From Rhizobium sp. CF122 (lineage in GTDB: Bacteria; Pseudomonadota; Alphaproteobacteria; Rhizobiales; Rhizobiaceae), in the NCBI RefSeq assembly GCF_000282035.1, contig NZ_AKKA01000095.1, positions 97,281 to 161,280 on the forward strand: 64,000 nt of DNA, read 5' to 3'. How positions within the stretch are numbered: the stretch's first letter is position 1; each line of letters opens with the position of its first letter. Shown in pieces: positions 26,303-34,235 of the stretch. The notes below the pieces were generated by a model. It was not told the origin of the DNA. It did not search any database and saw only the letters and a list, made by a program, of their open reading frames with translations. The translations under genes and the position numbers were made by a program.

Positions 26303-27028
26303 ATGACCGACTACGTATTGAGCGAAGCGACCCGCGCCAAATTCAAGAAGATCTCGACCGCATCGATCGCCACAGCGCTGTTCAAGCGCGGCCTTCGCAA
26401 CCAGTTCATCCAGGGCGTCGTGCCCGTGGCGCCGAAGGCCGATACCATGGTCGGGCAGGCCTTTACACTGCGCTACATTCCGGCCCGCGAGGATCGCAAT
26501 CCGATCACCGTATTCCGCAATGCCGATCATCCGCAGCGCGTCGCCATGGAAACCTGCCCACCCGGCCATGTCTTGGTGATGGATGCGCGTAAGGACGCCC
26601 GCGCAGCGACTGCCGGGTCGATCCTGATCACCCGCCTGGCGCTACGCGGCGCCGCCGGCGTCGTCTCGGATGGCGGCTTTCGCGACGCGGTCGGCATCGG
26701 CGAACTCGACATGCCCGCCTATTACGCAAAGCCGTCGGCCCCGACCAATCTGACTCACCATGAAGCGCTCGATATCAATGTGCCGATCGCCTGCGGCGAT
26801 GTGGCGGTATTTCCCGGTGACGTGCTGGTCGGCGATCGAGACGGCGTGATGGTAATCCCAGCTCATCTTGCGGAAGAACTTGCCGAGGAATGCACGGCGA
26901 TGGAAAGCTACGAGGATTTTGTCCTCGAGCAGGTCAAGGCTGGCGAAGCCATCATCGGTCTTTACCCTCCTACCAAGGACGAGCACTTGGCGAAGTATGA
27001 AACGTGGCGCCAAACCTACGGGCGCTGA
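26303..27028 (+). CDS. RraA-like / HMG-aldolase-fold protein
   Basis: 241 residues from the ATG at 26303, 14 bases after the dehydratase, with GGAAGGGA upstream. RraA/MenG-fold features: the central GSILITRLALRGAAGVVSDGGFRD, where the GGxRD-type motif binds metal and oxo-acid, then CGDVAVFPGDVLVGDRDGVMVIP. Members are metal-dependent aldolases or decarboxylases of oxo acids, or regulators of RNase E. Beside an IlvD/Edd enzyme a metabolic role is likely, such as cleaving or decarboxylating the dehydration product. The exact reaction is unknown. Confidence 0.85.
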   Translation: MTDYVLSEATRAKFKKISTASIATALFKRGLRNQFIQGVVPVAPKADTMVGQAFTLRYIPAREDRNPITVFRNADHPQRVAMETCPPGHVLVMDARKDARAATAGSILITRLALRGAAGVVSDGGFRDAVGIGELDMPAYYAKPSAPTNLTHHEALDINVPIACGDVAVFPGDVLVGDRDGVMVIPAHLAEELAEECTAMESYEDFVLEQVKAGEAIIGLYPPTKDEHLAKYETWRQTYGR

Positions 27029-27069
27029 AGGCCGTGTAGCCTCGCTATTGTGCGTGCAGGAGCTATCCC

Positions 27070-27657
27070 ATGACGAAGCTACAGGAACTGAAAAAGCATT
27101 TGCGGTCCGGCAAGGTCTACCGTCGGGAGGATCTCGCCCAATGGTCGTCGTCTATTGATCGACACCTACAGCAGCTGCTGGCGGAAGGATACCTGACCAA
27201 GCTATCGACCGGAGTCTACCACCGGCCGAAGCAGACCGCATTCGGCAAAGCCCCTGCCGAAGATGACGTCCTCGTCGAGGCCTTCCTGAAGGACGACCGG
27301 TATCTGGTCTCCTCGTCCAATGCTTACAACAACCTCGGTGTCGGCGCGACGCAGCTCTATAACAAGACTGTCGTCTACAATCATAAGCGCCACGGAAACT
27401 TCACGTTGGGCGGTCGAGAATTCGAGTTTCGCAAGAAGCCGGCCTTCCCCAAAACCCTGACCAAAGAATTCCTGCTGGTCGATCTGGTCAATAATCTCGA
27501 CCATTTGGCCGAAGACCGCGACCAGGTGCTGGCCCGTGTGAAAGAACGTGCCCTCCAAGGCAATCGCAGCGCCCTCGCCCGTGCCGCCAAGGAATACGGC
27601 CTGGTACGCACCCGCAAATTCTTCAATGGCCTCGTGGCGGACGCGCATGCCAGCTGA
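27070..27657 (+). CDS. AbiEi/DUF6088-type antitoxin-like protein
   Basis: 195 residues from the ATG at 27070 with AGGAG seven bases upstream. The N-terminus is a winged helix (KVYRREDLAQWSSSIDRHLQQLLAEGYLTKLSTGVYHRP), as in AbiEi-type type IV antitoxins and DUF6088 proteins, which repress their own operon and neutralise a nucleotidyltransferase toxin. A toxin-like N-terminus (AbiEii type) overlaps its stop codon but breaks off after about 26 codons, so the antitoxin appears orphaned. It follows the RraA-like gene by 41 bases but is not related in function. Confidence 0.72.
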   Translation: MTKLQELKKHLRSGKVYRREDLAQWSSSIDRHLQQLLAEGYLTKLSTGVYHRPKQTAFGKAPAEDDVLVEAFLKDDRYLVSSSNAYNNLGVGATQLYNKTVVYNHKRHGNFTLGGREFEFRKKPAFPKTLTKEFLLVDLVNNLDHLAEDRDQVLARVKERALQGNRSALARAAKEYGLVRTRKFFNGLVADAHAS

Positions 27658-27796
27658 TTTCCTGCATAACCATAAGGATTTCGGAGCACTCCTGCGCATC
27701 GTTGCCGAGAAAATGAAGGTACAGCCGCGGTCCCTCCATTGGCTATGCTTCAGCATTGCCTTCCCGAAGTGCTGTCATTGCGCGCGGCCGATTTAG
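27647..27796 (+). pseudogene. Stub of an AbiEii-type nucleotidyltransferase toxin
   Basis: An ATG overlaps the antitoxin stop. The first 26 or so codons (MPADFLHNHKDFGALLRIVAEK onward) match the usual N-terminus of AbiEii-type toxins encoded behind such antitoxins. After about 27725 the reading becomes unrelated (cysteine-rich, SLHWLCFSIAF) and stops at 27796. The nucleotidyltransferase core is missing, so the toxin is inactive. The break coincides with the start of a TniQ-like segment in another frame. Confidence 0.6.
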
Positions 27797-28494
27797 ATCT
27801 CACCGAAGATCAGGGCGACCGCACAGCCTCGATGTTTTCGGTCGATCCGGTTACGGTCCGCGGCATGACCTTCACGAATATTCCGCAATCATCACGGCTG
27901 CTGATTGCCCGCGAGCCCCGGCAATTATGTTGCAGCTGCAGTCCAACTACGAACGGGTTGCAGCCCGTTCTTCGTAGCCGGTTTCTTGGATGGCGCATCA
28001 CGTGTCCGCTTTGTGGTAACCCCCTTCAGAACACTGACGGGAGTGCCCGCCCCTCGCCCTTCAGTCGCTATCACAATAGTGCTCTTAAAGGAGAACAGCT
28101 TCTCGACGACGAGGCCGAGCGTGGCATGCAAAACTGGATGGCGCCAAGCGAGATTGCCGGCCTCCTGCTGATGCGACGCGTTCCGAAGCCTGTCCCGGCG
28201 CTTTACGAATGGTCAGACTATAGAGTGCTCGGTGTGATCATTCCTGATCTCGATGACGTTCTCAGGATGAAAACCAGCAAACTTCCGTCGCGAGCAAGTA
28301 CGCTATTGCCGCTGCACTTAAGGCCAGCCCTGTTAGCTGGTGTGGCCATCGTCCAGCGTGCCGGGCCGGAAATGCTTCACATGCTGCGTGGCCATATGAT
28401 GGGCGAGAACAAAGCTCGCTTCGGCAGCGCTATAGACGAGATCGTGGACTGCGCACGTCAGTCGCGGACGTCTTCGCAGTTGCATTTAATTTGA
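27739..28494 (+). pseudogene. TniQ-like transposition protein remnant
   Basis: An open frame of 251 codons from a TTG with no proper start site. It contains a zinc-finger-like region with paired cysteines (CCSCSP and ITCPLCGNPL, about residues 84-100), as in TniQ/TnsD-family target-selection proteins, and a C-terminal part PLHLRPALLAGVAIVQRAGPEM. The N-terminal part normally expected is absent, and the frame begins where the AbiEii stub breaks off. An 18-bp perfect inverted repeat lies at its end. I read it as a 5'-truncated remnant; the TniQ label rests on pattern resemblance only. Confidence 0.4.
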
Positions 28495-28527
28495 GATTCT
28501 CGGCGCATGGAATCTCAAATTAAATGC
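28482..28527. repeat. Perfect 18-bp inverted repeat, possible transposon end
   Basis: GCATTTAATTTGAGATTC at 28482-28499 and its exact complement at 28510-28527 with a ten-base spacer. A related half-site (GTTAAGTGCCAAAC at 28559-28572) follows and resembles ATTAAATGCCAACC at 28519-28532. Repeated short sites are a feature of Tn7/Tn5053-type element ends. It could also be a strong hairpin at the end of the TniQ-like frame. Confidence 0.55.
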
Positions 28528-28640
28528 CAACCAAGAAAGTAACGGCCGCATTCTTACGGTTAAGTGCCAAACGACATCACCGCTCCCATGAACGCCGCCC
28601 GGTCGGCATGATCGGGCGCGATACATTCTTTTGTTTTCAC

Positions 28641-28684
28641 GCAATTCCGGACGGAAAACCGCCGCGCACTTTTCTTGGAATTGC
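28641..28684. repeat. Rhizobial intergenic palindrome, copy A
   Basis: GCAATTCC ... GGAATTGC ends around GGACGGAAAACCGCCGCGCACTTTTCTT. It is the same element as 31369-31409 and looks like the intergenic mosaic (RIME-type) palindromes common in Rhizobiales. It abuts the stop of the HyuA-like gene and may act as an mRNA 3' hairpin. Confidence 0.6.
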
Positions 28685-28685
28685 C

Positions 28686-30224
28686 CTAGTTAAAGGCGAT
28701 ATCGCCGATGACCCTTGCTCTTACACGACGCGCGCCACCGGGCAGGTAGGCAATCGGAATATCCTCGACTTCGAGCGTCTTCAGGCTTTCGCGGCTCGCG
28801 CCGGAAGCAACGGCGGCATCCTGCGCCTCCGCTTCCGCCTTGGCGATGGCTTCGTCGCGGCTCAACCCCGAAAATACCTGGTCGACCTCGCCAGACACCT
28901 GCGCCATCGCAGCACCGAGCGCATTGGCGACACCGGCATTCTCGACGCGAAGGACCTCCGAGGCTCCCGCGATCTTTTCCGGGATCAGGAAGGCGCCGCC
29001 GCCGACGGCGACCAGCGGCACGTCCTCTGCCGACGTCTTCATCTGGTCGAAGCTATCCGTTACAATATCGCGGATTCGTTCGAGGCTCGCCTTAACGAAG
29101 GCCGGATCGAGATCGCGAACGCGATCCCTGTCTCCCATCTCGATCAGACCGGCGGCGACGGCGATGTCCGAGGTGGTCAGCGTATTGCCGCCAAAGACGC
29201 GCGCCTCCGTCAGGATGCGATAGCCGACCGAACGCGGGCCGATCTTGCCCGTTTCCGGATCGATGATCGTTCCGCCGCCAAGGGCGATCGGCAGGAGATC
29301 GGGCATGCGGAACAGGGTGCGCACGCCGCCGATGTGGACGATATTATTGGCCTCGCGCGGAAAGCCGCCGACGAGGCAGCCGATATCCGAAGTGGTGCCG
29401 CCGACATCGACCACCATCGCGTCGCTCAAGCCGGTCAGGAAGGCGGCACCCCGCATCGAATTCGTCGGACCGGAGGCAAAGCTGTGAACCGGATTGGCGG
29501 CCGCGACATCCGCCAGCGCTACCGTACCGTCGTTCTGCGTCAGGTAAAAGGGTGCGGCAACGCCCGCTTCGCGCAGCGCATCCGAGAACGCCTGCACCGT
29601 GGTCCTGCCGAGCGACTGCAGCGCCCCATTGAGAAGCGCGACATTTTCACGCTCGAGCAGACCGATCCGCCCGAGGGTGTGAGACAGCGTGATCCTCGCA
29701 TCCGGGATCACCGACCGAACAATCTCAGCCGCCTTGACCTCGCATTCGGTGGTCAGCGGCGAGAAGGTCGCGGATATCGCGATCGACGTGATGCCGGCAT
29801 CGCGGATCTTCATCGCGGCTTCGCGGATCTCGTCAGGGATCATCGGCACGAGCGGGCTACCGTCATATTCATGACCGCCATGAACCATGAAGATGAGCGG
29901 ATCGACTGCCGCGCGCAGGTCGTCTGGCCAATCGCACATCGGCGGCAGGGAAGCGCCGGTCGGCAGTGCAATGCGGATCGCCGCCACCCTTTCCAGTCGC
30001 GCCCGTTCGACAACGGCGTTGGTAAAGTGCGTGGTGCCGATCATGACGGCGTCGATCGGCCGGCCGGATACGCCGGCATGTGCGGCGACATGGCTCAGGG
30101 CCGACTTCACGCCGGACATGACGTCCTGCGTGGTGGGAACCTTGATGGAAGCGATGATCTTCTCACCGTCTATCAGAACGGCATCCGTATTGGTGCCGCC
30201 AACGTCAATACCGATGCGTTTCAT
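28686..30224 (-). CDS. Hydantoinase/oxoprolinase family protein (HyuA-like), copy 1
   Basis: 512 residues, with its ATG overlapping the end of the DUF917 gene by four bases. It opens with the actin-like phosphate motif RIGIDVGGTNTDAVLIDG and has a second one, MVVDVGGTTSDIGCLVGG. This is the ATP-binding fold of HyuA/OplA enzymes, which open cyclic ureides or 5-oxoproline using ATP. There is no HyuB partner. Instead each of two HyuA-like genes here is joined to a DUF917 gene. It is the last gene of the dipeptide-type ABC operon. Confidence 0.88.
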   Translation of the reverse strand: MKRIGIDVGGTNTDAVLIDGEKIIASIKVPTTQDVMSGVKSALSHVAAHAGVSGRPIDAVMIGTTHFTNAVVERARLERVAAIRIALPTGASLPPMCDWPDDLRAAVDPLIFMVHGGHEYDGSPLVPMIPDEIREAAMKIRDAGITSIAISATFSPLTTECEVKAAEIVRSVIPDARITLSHTLGRIGLLERENVALLNGALQSLGRTTVQAFSDALREAGVAAPFYLTQNDGTVALADVAAANPVHSFASGPTNSMRGAAFLTGLSDAMVVDVGGTTSDIGCLVGGFPREANNIVHIGGVRTLFRMPDLLPIALGGGTIIDPETGKIGPRSVGYRILTEARVFGGNTLTTSDIAVAAGLIEMGDRDRVRDLDPAFVKASLERIRDIVTDSFDQMKTSAEDVPLVAVGGGAFLIPEKIAGASEVLRVENAGVANALGAAMAQVSGEVDQVFSGLSRDEAIAKAEAEAQDAAVASGASRESLKTLEVEDIPIAYLPGGARRVRARVIGDIAFN

Positions 30225-31297
30225 GCGAATACCGATCTGAAATCAATGTCGTAACCGAAGGCACGAGGACCGACGGCAACGATCCCAGCAGGCGAGGTCA
30301 GGAGTTCGGGTGCCGGCAGAGCCACTACGGTCACACGCTGGCCGTAGCGCACGGATTCCGTGCCGATGGCGCTGCCGGAAATCGTGTCGAGCAGGCAAAG
30401 GAGATCCGGCGTCATCGCTACCGGCTCGCCATCGCGGAAGGCGACAGCCCATTCGTTCTGGAAGGCGAGCTCCATTCGCGCACCCTTGTCGGCATCGATG
30501 CCCTCGATTACGGTTCGCCCGCGCAGGAAGCCACCTGTGGTTTCGCGCGCCACATCGATCACCTTGCCGCGAAACAATTGCTTGCCGCCCTCGTGATCGA
30601 GAACCGCCTTCACCGGATCGTCATGACGCGCGCGCGCCTCGATGACGGCGCGGCCAAGCTCCGTAGCCTTCGTTATGGTGTAATGAATGCCCCAGTCCTT
30701 CACCTCGCGGCCGGTGCGCGGCGCCTTGCAGGTCGCTGCAGTCGAGCCGACCTCCGTGCAGACCTTGCGTGATATCCGCTCCATCCATTTCCAGGATGCG
30801 GCCTTGGTGACGATGACCTCGTTGTCGCGGACGTCGACGAGGGAAAGCGGAAACATCGGCAGATTGCCAATGGCGAAAGAGGTCATCTGGGCCTCGGGAT
30901 AGGCGCGTCCCATCGCATCGGCATTGACGACCGGCCGGCCCAGCATCGCGGCGGCGAGAAAAGAGGAGAGCGCATTCGAACCACCGATCTCGACGCTCAT
31001 GATCGCGCGAAAGGGCTTGCCGAGATAATCCTCCATGACCTCGACCGCGCGCGCCAGATGCACGGGATCGCTCAAACGCTCCTGCCCCACAAGCGGCGCG
31101 CCCATCTTCGAGACGACCGCGATCATGTCGTCGTCATCGAGCGCCATTGGATCCATCACCTGCACGCGACGGCCCTCGGCATAGAGCCTGCGAAGGTTAA
31201 GGGTCGAGATATAGGGATTGCCACCGCCGCCGGTTCCCAGGATCCAGGCTCCCGTTGCGAGCGGCTCGATATTGTCTTCGGAAAATTCCTGAAGCAT
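30221..31297 (-). CDS. DUF917 (S-Me-THD-type) protein, copy 1
   Basis: 358 residues. It has the family's N-terminal ATGAWILGTGGGGNPYIS glycine motif, an ADAMGRAYPEAQMTSFAI segment, and a C-terminal domain with RYGQRVTVVALPAPELLTSP. DUF917 includes S-methyl-thiohydantoin desulfurase-type proteins and is often encoded beside HyuA-like ATPases, so a joint role on a cyclic ureide or thiohydantoin-like substrate is plausible. Its end overlaps the HyuA-like copy 1 start by four bases, implying translational coupling. Confidence 0.85.
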   Translation of the reverse strand: MLQEFSEDNIEPLATGAWILGTGGGGNPYISTLNLRRLYAEGRRVQVMDPMALDDDDMIAVVSKMGAPLVGQERLSDPVHLARAVEVMEDYLGKPFRAIMSVEIGGSNALSSFLAAAMLGRPVVNADAMGRAYPEAQMTSFAIGNLPMFPLSLVDVRDNEVIVTKAASWKWMERISRKVCTEVGSTAATCKAPRTGREVKDWGIHYTITKATELGRAVIEARARHDDPVKAVLDHEGGKQLFRGKVIDVARETTGGFLRGRTVIEGIDADKGARMELAFQNEWAVAFRDGEPVAMTPDLLCLLDTISGSAIGTESVRYGQRVTVVALPAPELLTSPAGIVAVGPRAFGYDIDFRSVFA

Positions 31298-31315
31298 GTT
31301 TCACCTTCGGCAATA

Positions 31316-31412
31316 GAGCGGTTCAGCTTTCACGGAACCTCTGAGCCGCTTTATCTCGTTGTTTTCTCGCAATTCCGGGAAAACCGTTCCCCAGTTTTCC
31401 TGGAATTGCTCT
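31316..31412. repeat. Rhizobial intergenic mosaic element, copy B
   Basis: Two adjacent imperfect palindromes. The first is AGCGGTTCAG paired with CTGAGCCGCT (about 31317-31350). The second is GCAATTCC ... GGAATTGC (31369-31409), which matches copy A at 28641-28684. It sits between the DUF917 gene and the binding-protein gene and occupies most of the 167-base gap. Confidence 0.6.
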
Positions 31413-31464
31413 CGCTGTCCCGCCCCCAAATAGGGCCCGGGTCCATTCGATGTGCAGGCGAAGG

Positions 31465-33060
31465 TCAGTTCGCCTTGCAGTCCCAATGGAAGTTCGAGAA
31501 GTTCAGATCCCAGCTCTGCATGGGAATGAACTCATAGCCCTGAAGGCACTTGTTTGCCGCATAGCGCCGGTTTGGCGATACCGCCCATACGTCGGGTTGC
31601 AGCTCGGCGAGCTTGACCTGCAGCTCCTTGTAGGTCGCGTTCTGCTCCTTGATGTCGGTGGTCGACCTCGCCTTGTCGATCAGCGCGTCGACCTCGGGAT
31701 TCTGCAGCCATTCCATCGACATCCACGTGCCGGAAGCCCTGGAGTGATACTGATTATAGAAAATTGCATCCGGCGACGGATAGTTGGGCGAGATGTTGAC
31801 CTGTGTCGAGGCCGGCGTGGTCTCGGGTTTGGAGGAGAGCTCGACGATGCGGTTCCAGGGTTCGGGCTTGATGTCGAGCGTGATGCCGATCTGTTCGAGA
31901 TTGGCCTGCATCAGCAGCGCCACTTCGGATTCGAAAGCGAGCGAGGCGACATAGCTGTTGACCAGCGTGATCTTCTGACCGGCATATTTCGACTTGGCGA
32001 GCTCTTCCTTCGCCTTTTCGAGGTCGAAGACGCCGGGCTGGACGTCGTCGTTGTGCGCATCCTTGAACACGGTCGAGAGCGGGCCGGTCATGTCGAAGCC
32101 CGGATAGATCGCTTCCTGAATGGTCTTGTAGTCGGTGGCATAGGCGATTGCCCGGCGCACATGCACGTCGTCGGTCGGATAGACCTTGCTGTTCAGCTTG
32201 ATGACGAAGCCGCCGGCCGTCGTCGACTGGAGCAGCTTGTAGCCCGGCATCTTGCCGATCGTTTCATAGGTGTCGTTGCCGAGGCCATGCGAGGAGAGAC
32301 CGAGCTCGCCCTTTTCGGCGAGCGCCTTGACGGTAGCGTCGTCACTCGTCTGGACGAAACGCACTTCGTCGATCGGCGTCCCCTTGGTCCAGCCGAGAAA
32401 GTAATCGGGATTGCGCGCGATCACCATATCGGCGGAGCGATTGTAGCTGACAAGCTTATAGGGACCCGAGCCGGCAGAGTGTTCACCCACATAGGCTTCG
32501 CCCCATTTGTCGTCCGGCTTGGAATTGGCTTCGATCACCTTCTCATTCAGCGCCATCATCAGCGGCGTCACGGCCATGAACGGTGAGAACTGGCGATCGA
32601 GCTTGACGACGACGGTCGTGTCATCAGGCGCGGTAACATTGTCGGGCTGCACAAGGCCGACGACGAGGTTCGATGGCCCCTTGTTGATGCCGATCAGGCG
32701 CCGGATCGACCAGACGAAGTCAGAGGCCTTGACGGGCGTACCGTCCTGGAACTTGGCGTCATCGCGAATATGGAACGTGTAGGTCAGCCCATCCTGGGAG
32801 ATATCCCAGGATTTTGCCAGATGGGGCACGATCTCGCCCGAAGGGCTGACGGTCGTCAGCGCATCATACATGTTCACGATCGCCATATAGCCTGTGTAGT
32901 CTGTGACCTTGGCCGGATCGAGCGAGCTGAAAATCTGCATCGTGTTGACGGCAATCGACACCTTGTCGGCCGCCGATGCAGCAAGCGAAGTCAGCGGCAA
33001 CGCCATGGCGCTCGCGAGCAGAAGCGCCGAAAGACGCAGATTTCTGGAACCCATCTTCAT
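31465..33060 (-). CDS. Dipeptide/opine-type ABC binding protein (family 5)
   Basis: 531 residues with a Sec signal (MKMGSRNLRLSALLLASAMALPLTSLAASA, cleavage near 30). The family-5 receptor layout is seen (SLDPAKVTDYTGYMAIVNMYDAL, LAKSWDISQDGLTYTFHIRDDAKFQDGTPV, which is the characteristic Dpp/Opp/Nik segment). It serves the permease pair and dual ATPase upstream in the same operon. Its position between two DUF917 genes, and not before the permeases, is unusual. The ligand could be a peptide-like or ureide compound. Confidence 0.9.
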   Translation of the reverse strand: MKMGSRNLRLSALLLASAMALPLTSLAASAADKVSIAVNTMQIFSSLDPAKVTDYTGYMAIVNMYDALTTVSPSGEIVPHLAKSWDISQDGLTYTFHIRDDAKFQDGTPVKASDFVWSIRRLIGINKGPSNLVVGLVQPDNVTAPDDTTVVVKLDRQFSPFMAVTPLMMALNEKVIEANSKPDDKWGEAYVGEHSAGSGPYKLVSYNRSADMVIARNPDYFLGWTKGTPIDEVRFVQTSDDATVKALAEKGELGLSSHGLGNDTYETIGKMPGYKLLQSTTAGGFVIKLNSKVYPTDDVHVRRAIAYATDYKTIQEAIYPGFDMTGPLSTVFKDAHNDDVQPGVFDLEKAKEELAKSKYAGQKITLVNSYVASLAFESEVALLMQANLEQIGITLDIKPEPWNRIVELSSKPETTPASTQVNISPNYPSPDAIFYNQYHSRASGTWMSMEWLQNPEVDALIDKARSTTDIKEQNATYKELQVKLAELQPDVWAVSPNRRYAANKCLQGYEFIPMQSWDLNFSNFHWDCKAN

Positions 33061-33101
33061 TCTAGTTCTCCTCTTTGATGCGGGAACTGCCCCGCTTATG
33101 G

Positions 33102-34235
33102 TTAGGCTGCCTTTCGGCCCGGAGCCGGCAGCGGCGAATAGGTGATGTCCGGATAGCCGAAGGCCGCGGGACCGACGACCTCAAGCGCGCGGGCGCTGCG
33201 CAGCAGCTCGTGGCAGGGAATGGCGACGACGGCGACGCGCTGGCCGTAGCGCAGCATTTCGGTTGTGATCGGATAGCCGGTATCGACATCGAGCAGCACG
33301 ATCAGATCCGGCACACAGACCTCGATCGCGCCATCGCGGCGGAAAACCAGGAATTCGTTCTGGATCGCCACGTTCGCCGTCTGGCCGGCGCAATCGTCGA
33401 AGCCCGCGAGCTCCATATCGCCGACGACGAAGCCGCCGCGCAGATGGCGCTTCAGGTCGGTGATCTTGCCGTTGAATACCCGCCGTCCACCTTCCAGCGC
33501 GCAGACGGCGGCAATCGGATCTTCCTGCGCCTTGCGGGCACGGATCACCGCTTCGCCCAGCGCGATCGCCTTGGTAAAGCTCTTTGGAATACCGTACTGA
33601 TGGACGTAACGGGCCTGCATCGGCGCCGTCGCCAGCATGGCGGCGCCACCCTGCGCGACCACGCAGGCGCGGGCCATGCGCTCATGCCAGACTTCCGATA
33701 CGGCATGGCTGAAGATCACCGCATTGCCATGCAGGTCGCACATCACCGAAGGCGTCGAGCTGTGACCATAGATCGAGAAGGTCGTCATCTGCATTTCGGG
33801 GAATGCCCGGCCCATGCCGTCGCAATCGAGGATGGCAAGACCGCCGAGCGCCGCCGTCACAAGCGGGTTCATCGCATTCGCGCCGCCGATCTCCTCGCAG
33901 ACGATCGCGTCGATCGGCGTGCGGATGAGTTCTTCCATGGCGCGCAGGCAGCGCAGTCCCTCGCGCCCCTCGCGGATGCGCTCGACGCCGACCACCGGTG
34001 CGCCGATACCGCCAATGGACATGCACAGCGCGTCCGCTTCGATGGCGTCCGTCGCCAGAACCTTCATCTCGTAACCGGCCTTCATCGCCTCCAGAGCCAG
34101 GAGCTTGCCCTGATAGGGATTGCCGCCGCCGCCGGTGCCTAGAATACCCGCTCCGATTTCCAAAGCATCGAGATCCTCGGGCGTCAGCCAGCGCAGAGCG
34201 GCATCATCATATTTCTGCTTGCGCGTCTCAGGCAT
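33102..34235 (-). CDS. DUF917 (S-Me-THD-type) protein, copy 2
   Basis: 377 residues from the ATG at 34235 (GGGAGG upstream), overlapping the HyuA-like copy 2 stop by eight bases. Same architecture as copy 1: GAGILGTGGGGNPYQGK near residue 30, CDGMGRAFPEMQMTTFSIYG in the middle and RYGQRVAVVAIPCHELLRS near the end. Copy 2 is clearly a paralogue of copy 1, but diverged well beyond a recent duplication. It probably works with the HyuA-like protein encoded just before it. Confidence 0.85.
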   Translation of the reverse strand: MPETRKQKYDDAALRWLTPEDLDALEIGAGILGTGGGGNPYQGKLLALEAMKAGYEMKVLATDAIEADALCMSIGGIGAPVVGVERIREGREGLRCLRAMEELIRTPIDAIVCEEIGGANAMNPLVTAALGGLAILDCDGMGRAFPEMQMTTFSIYGHSSTPSVMCDLHGNAVIFSHAVSEVWHERMARACVVAQGGAAMLATAPMQARYVHQYGIPKSFTKAIALGEAVIRARKAQEDPIAAVCALEGGRRVFNGKITDLKRHLRGGFVVGDMELAGFDDCAGQTANVAIQNEFLVFRRDGAIEVCVPDLIVLLDVDTGYPITTEMLRYGQRVAVVAIPCHELLRSARALEVVGPAAFGYPDITYSPLPAPGRKAA

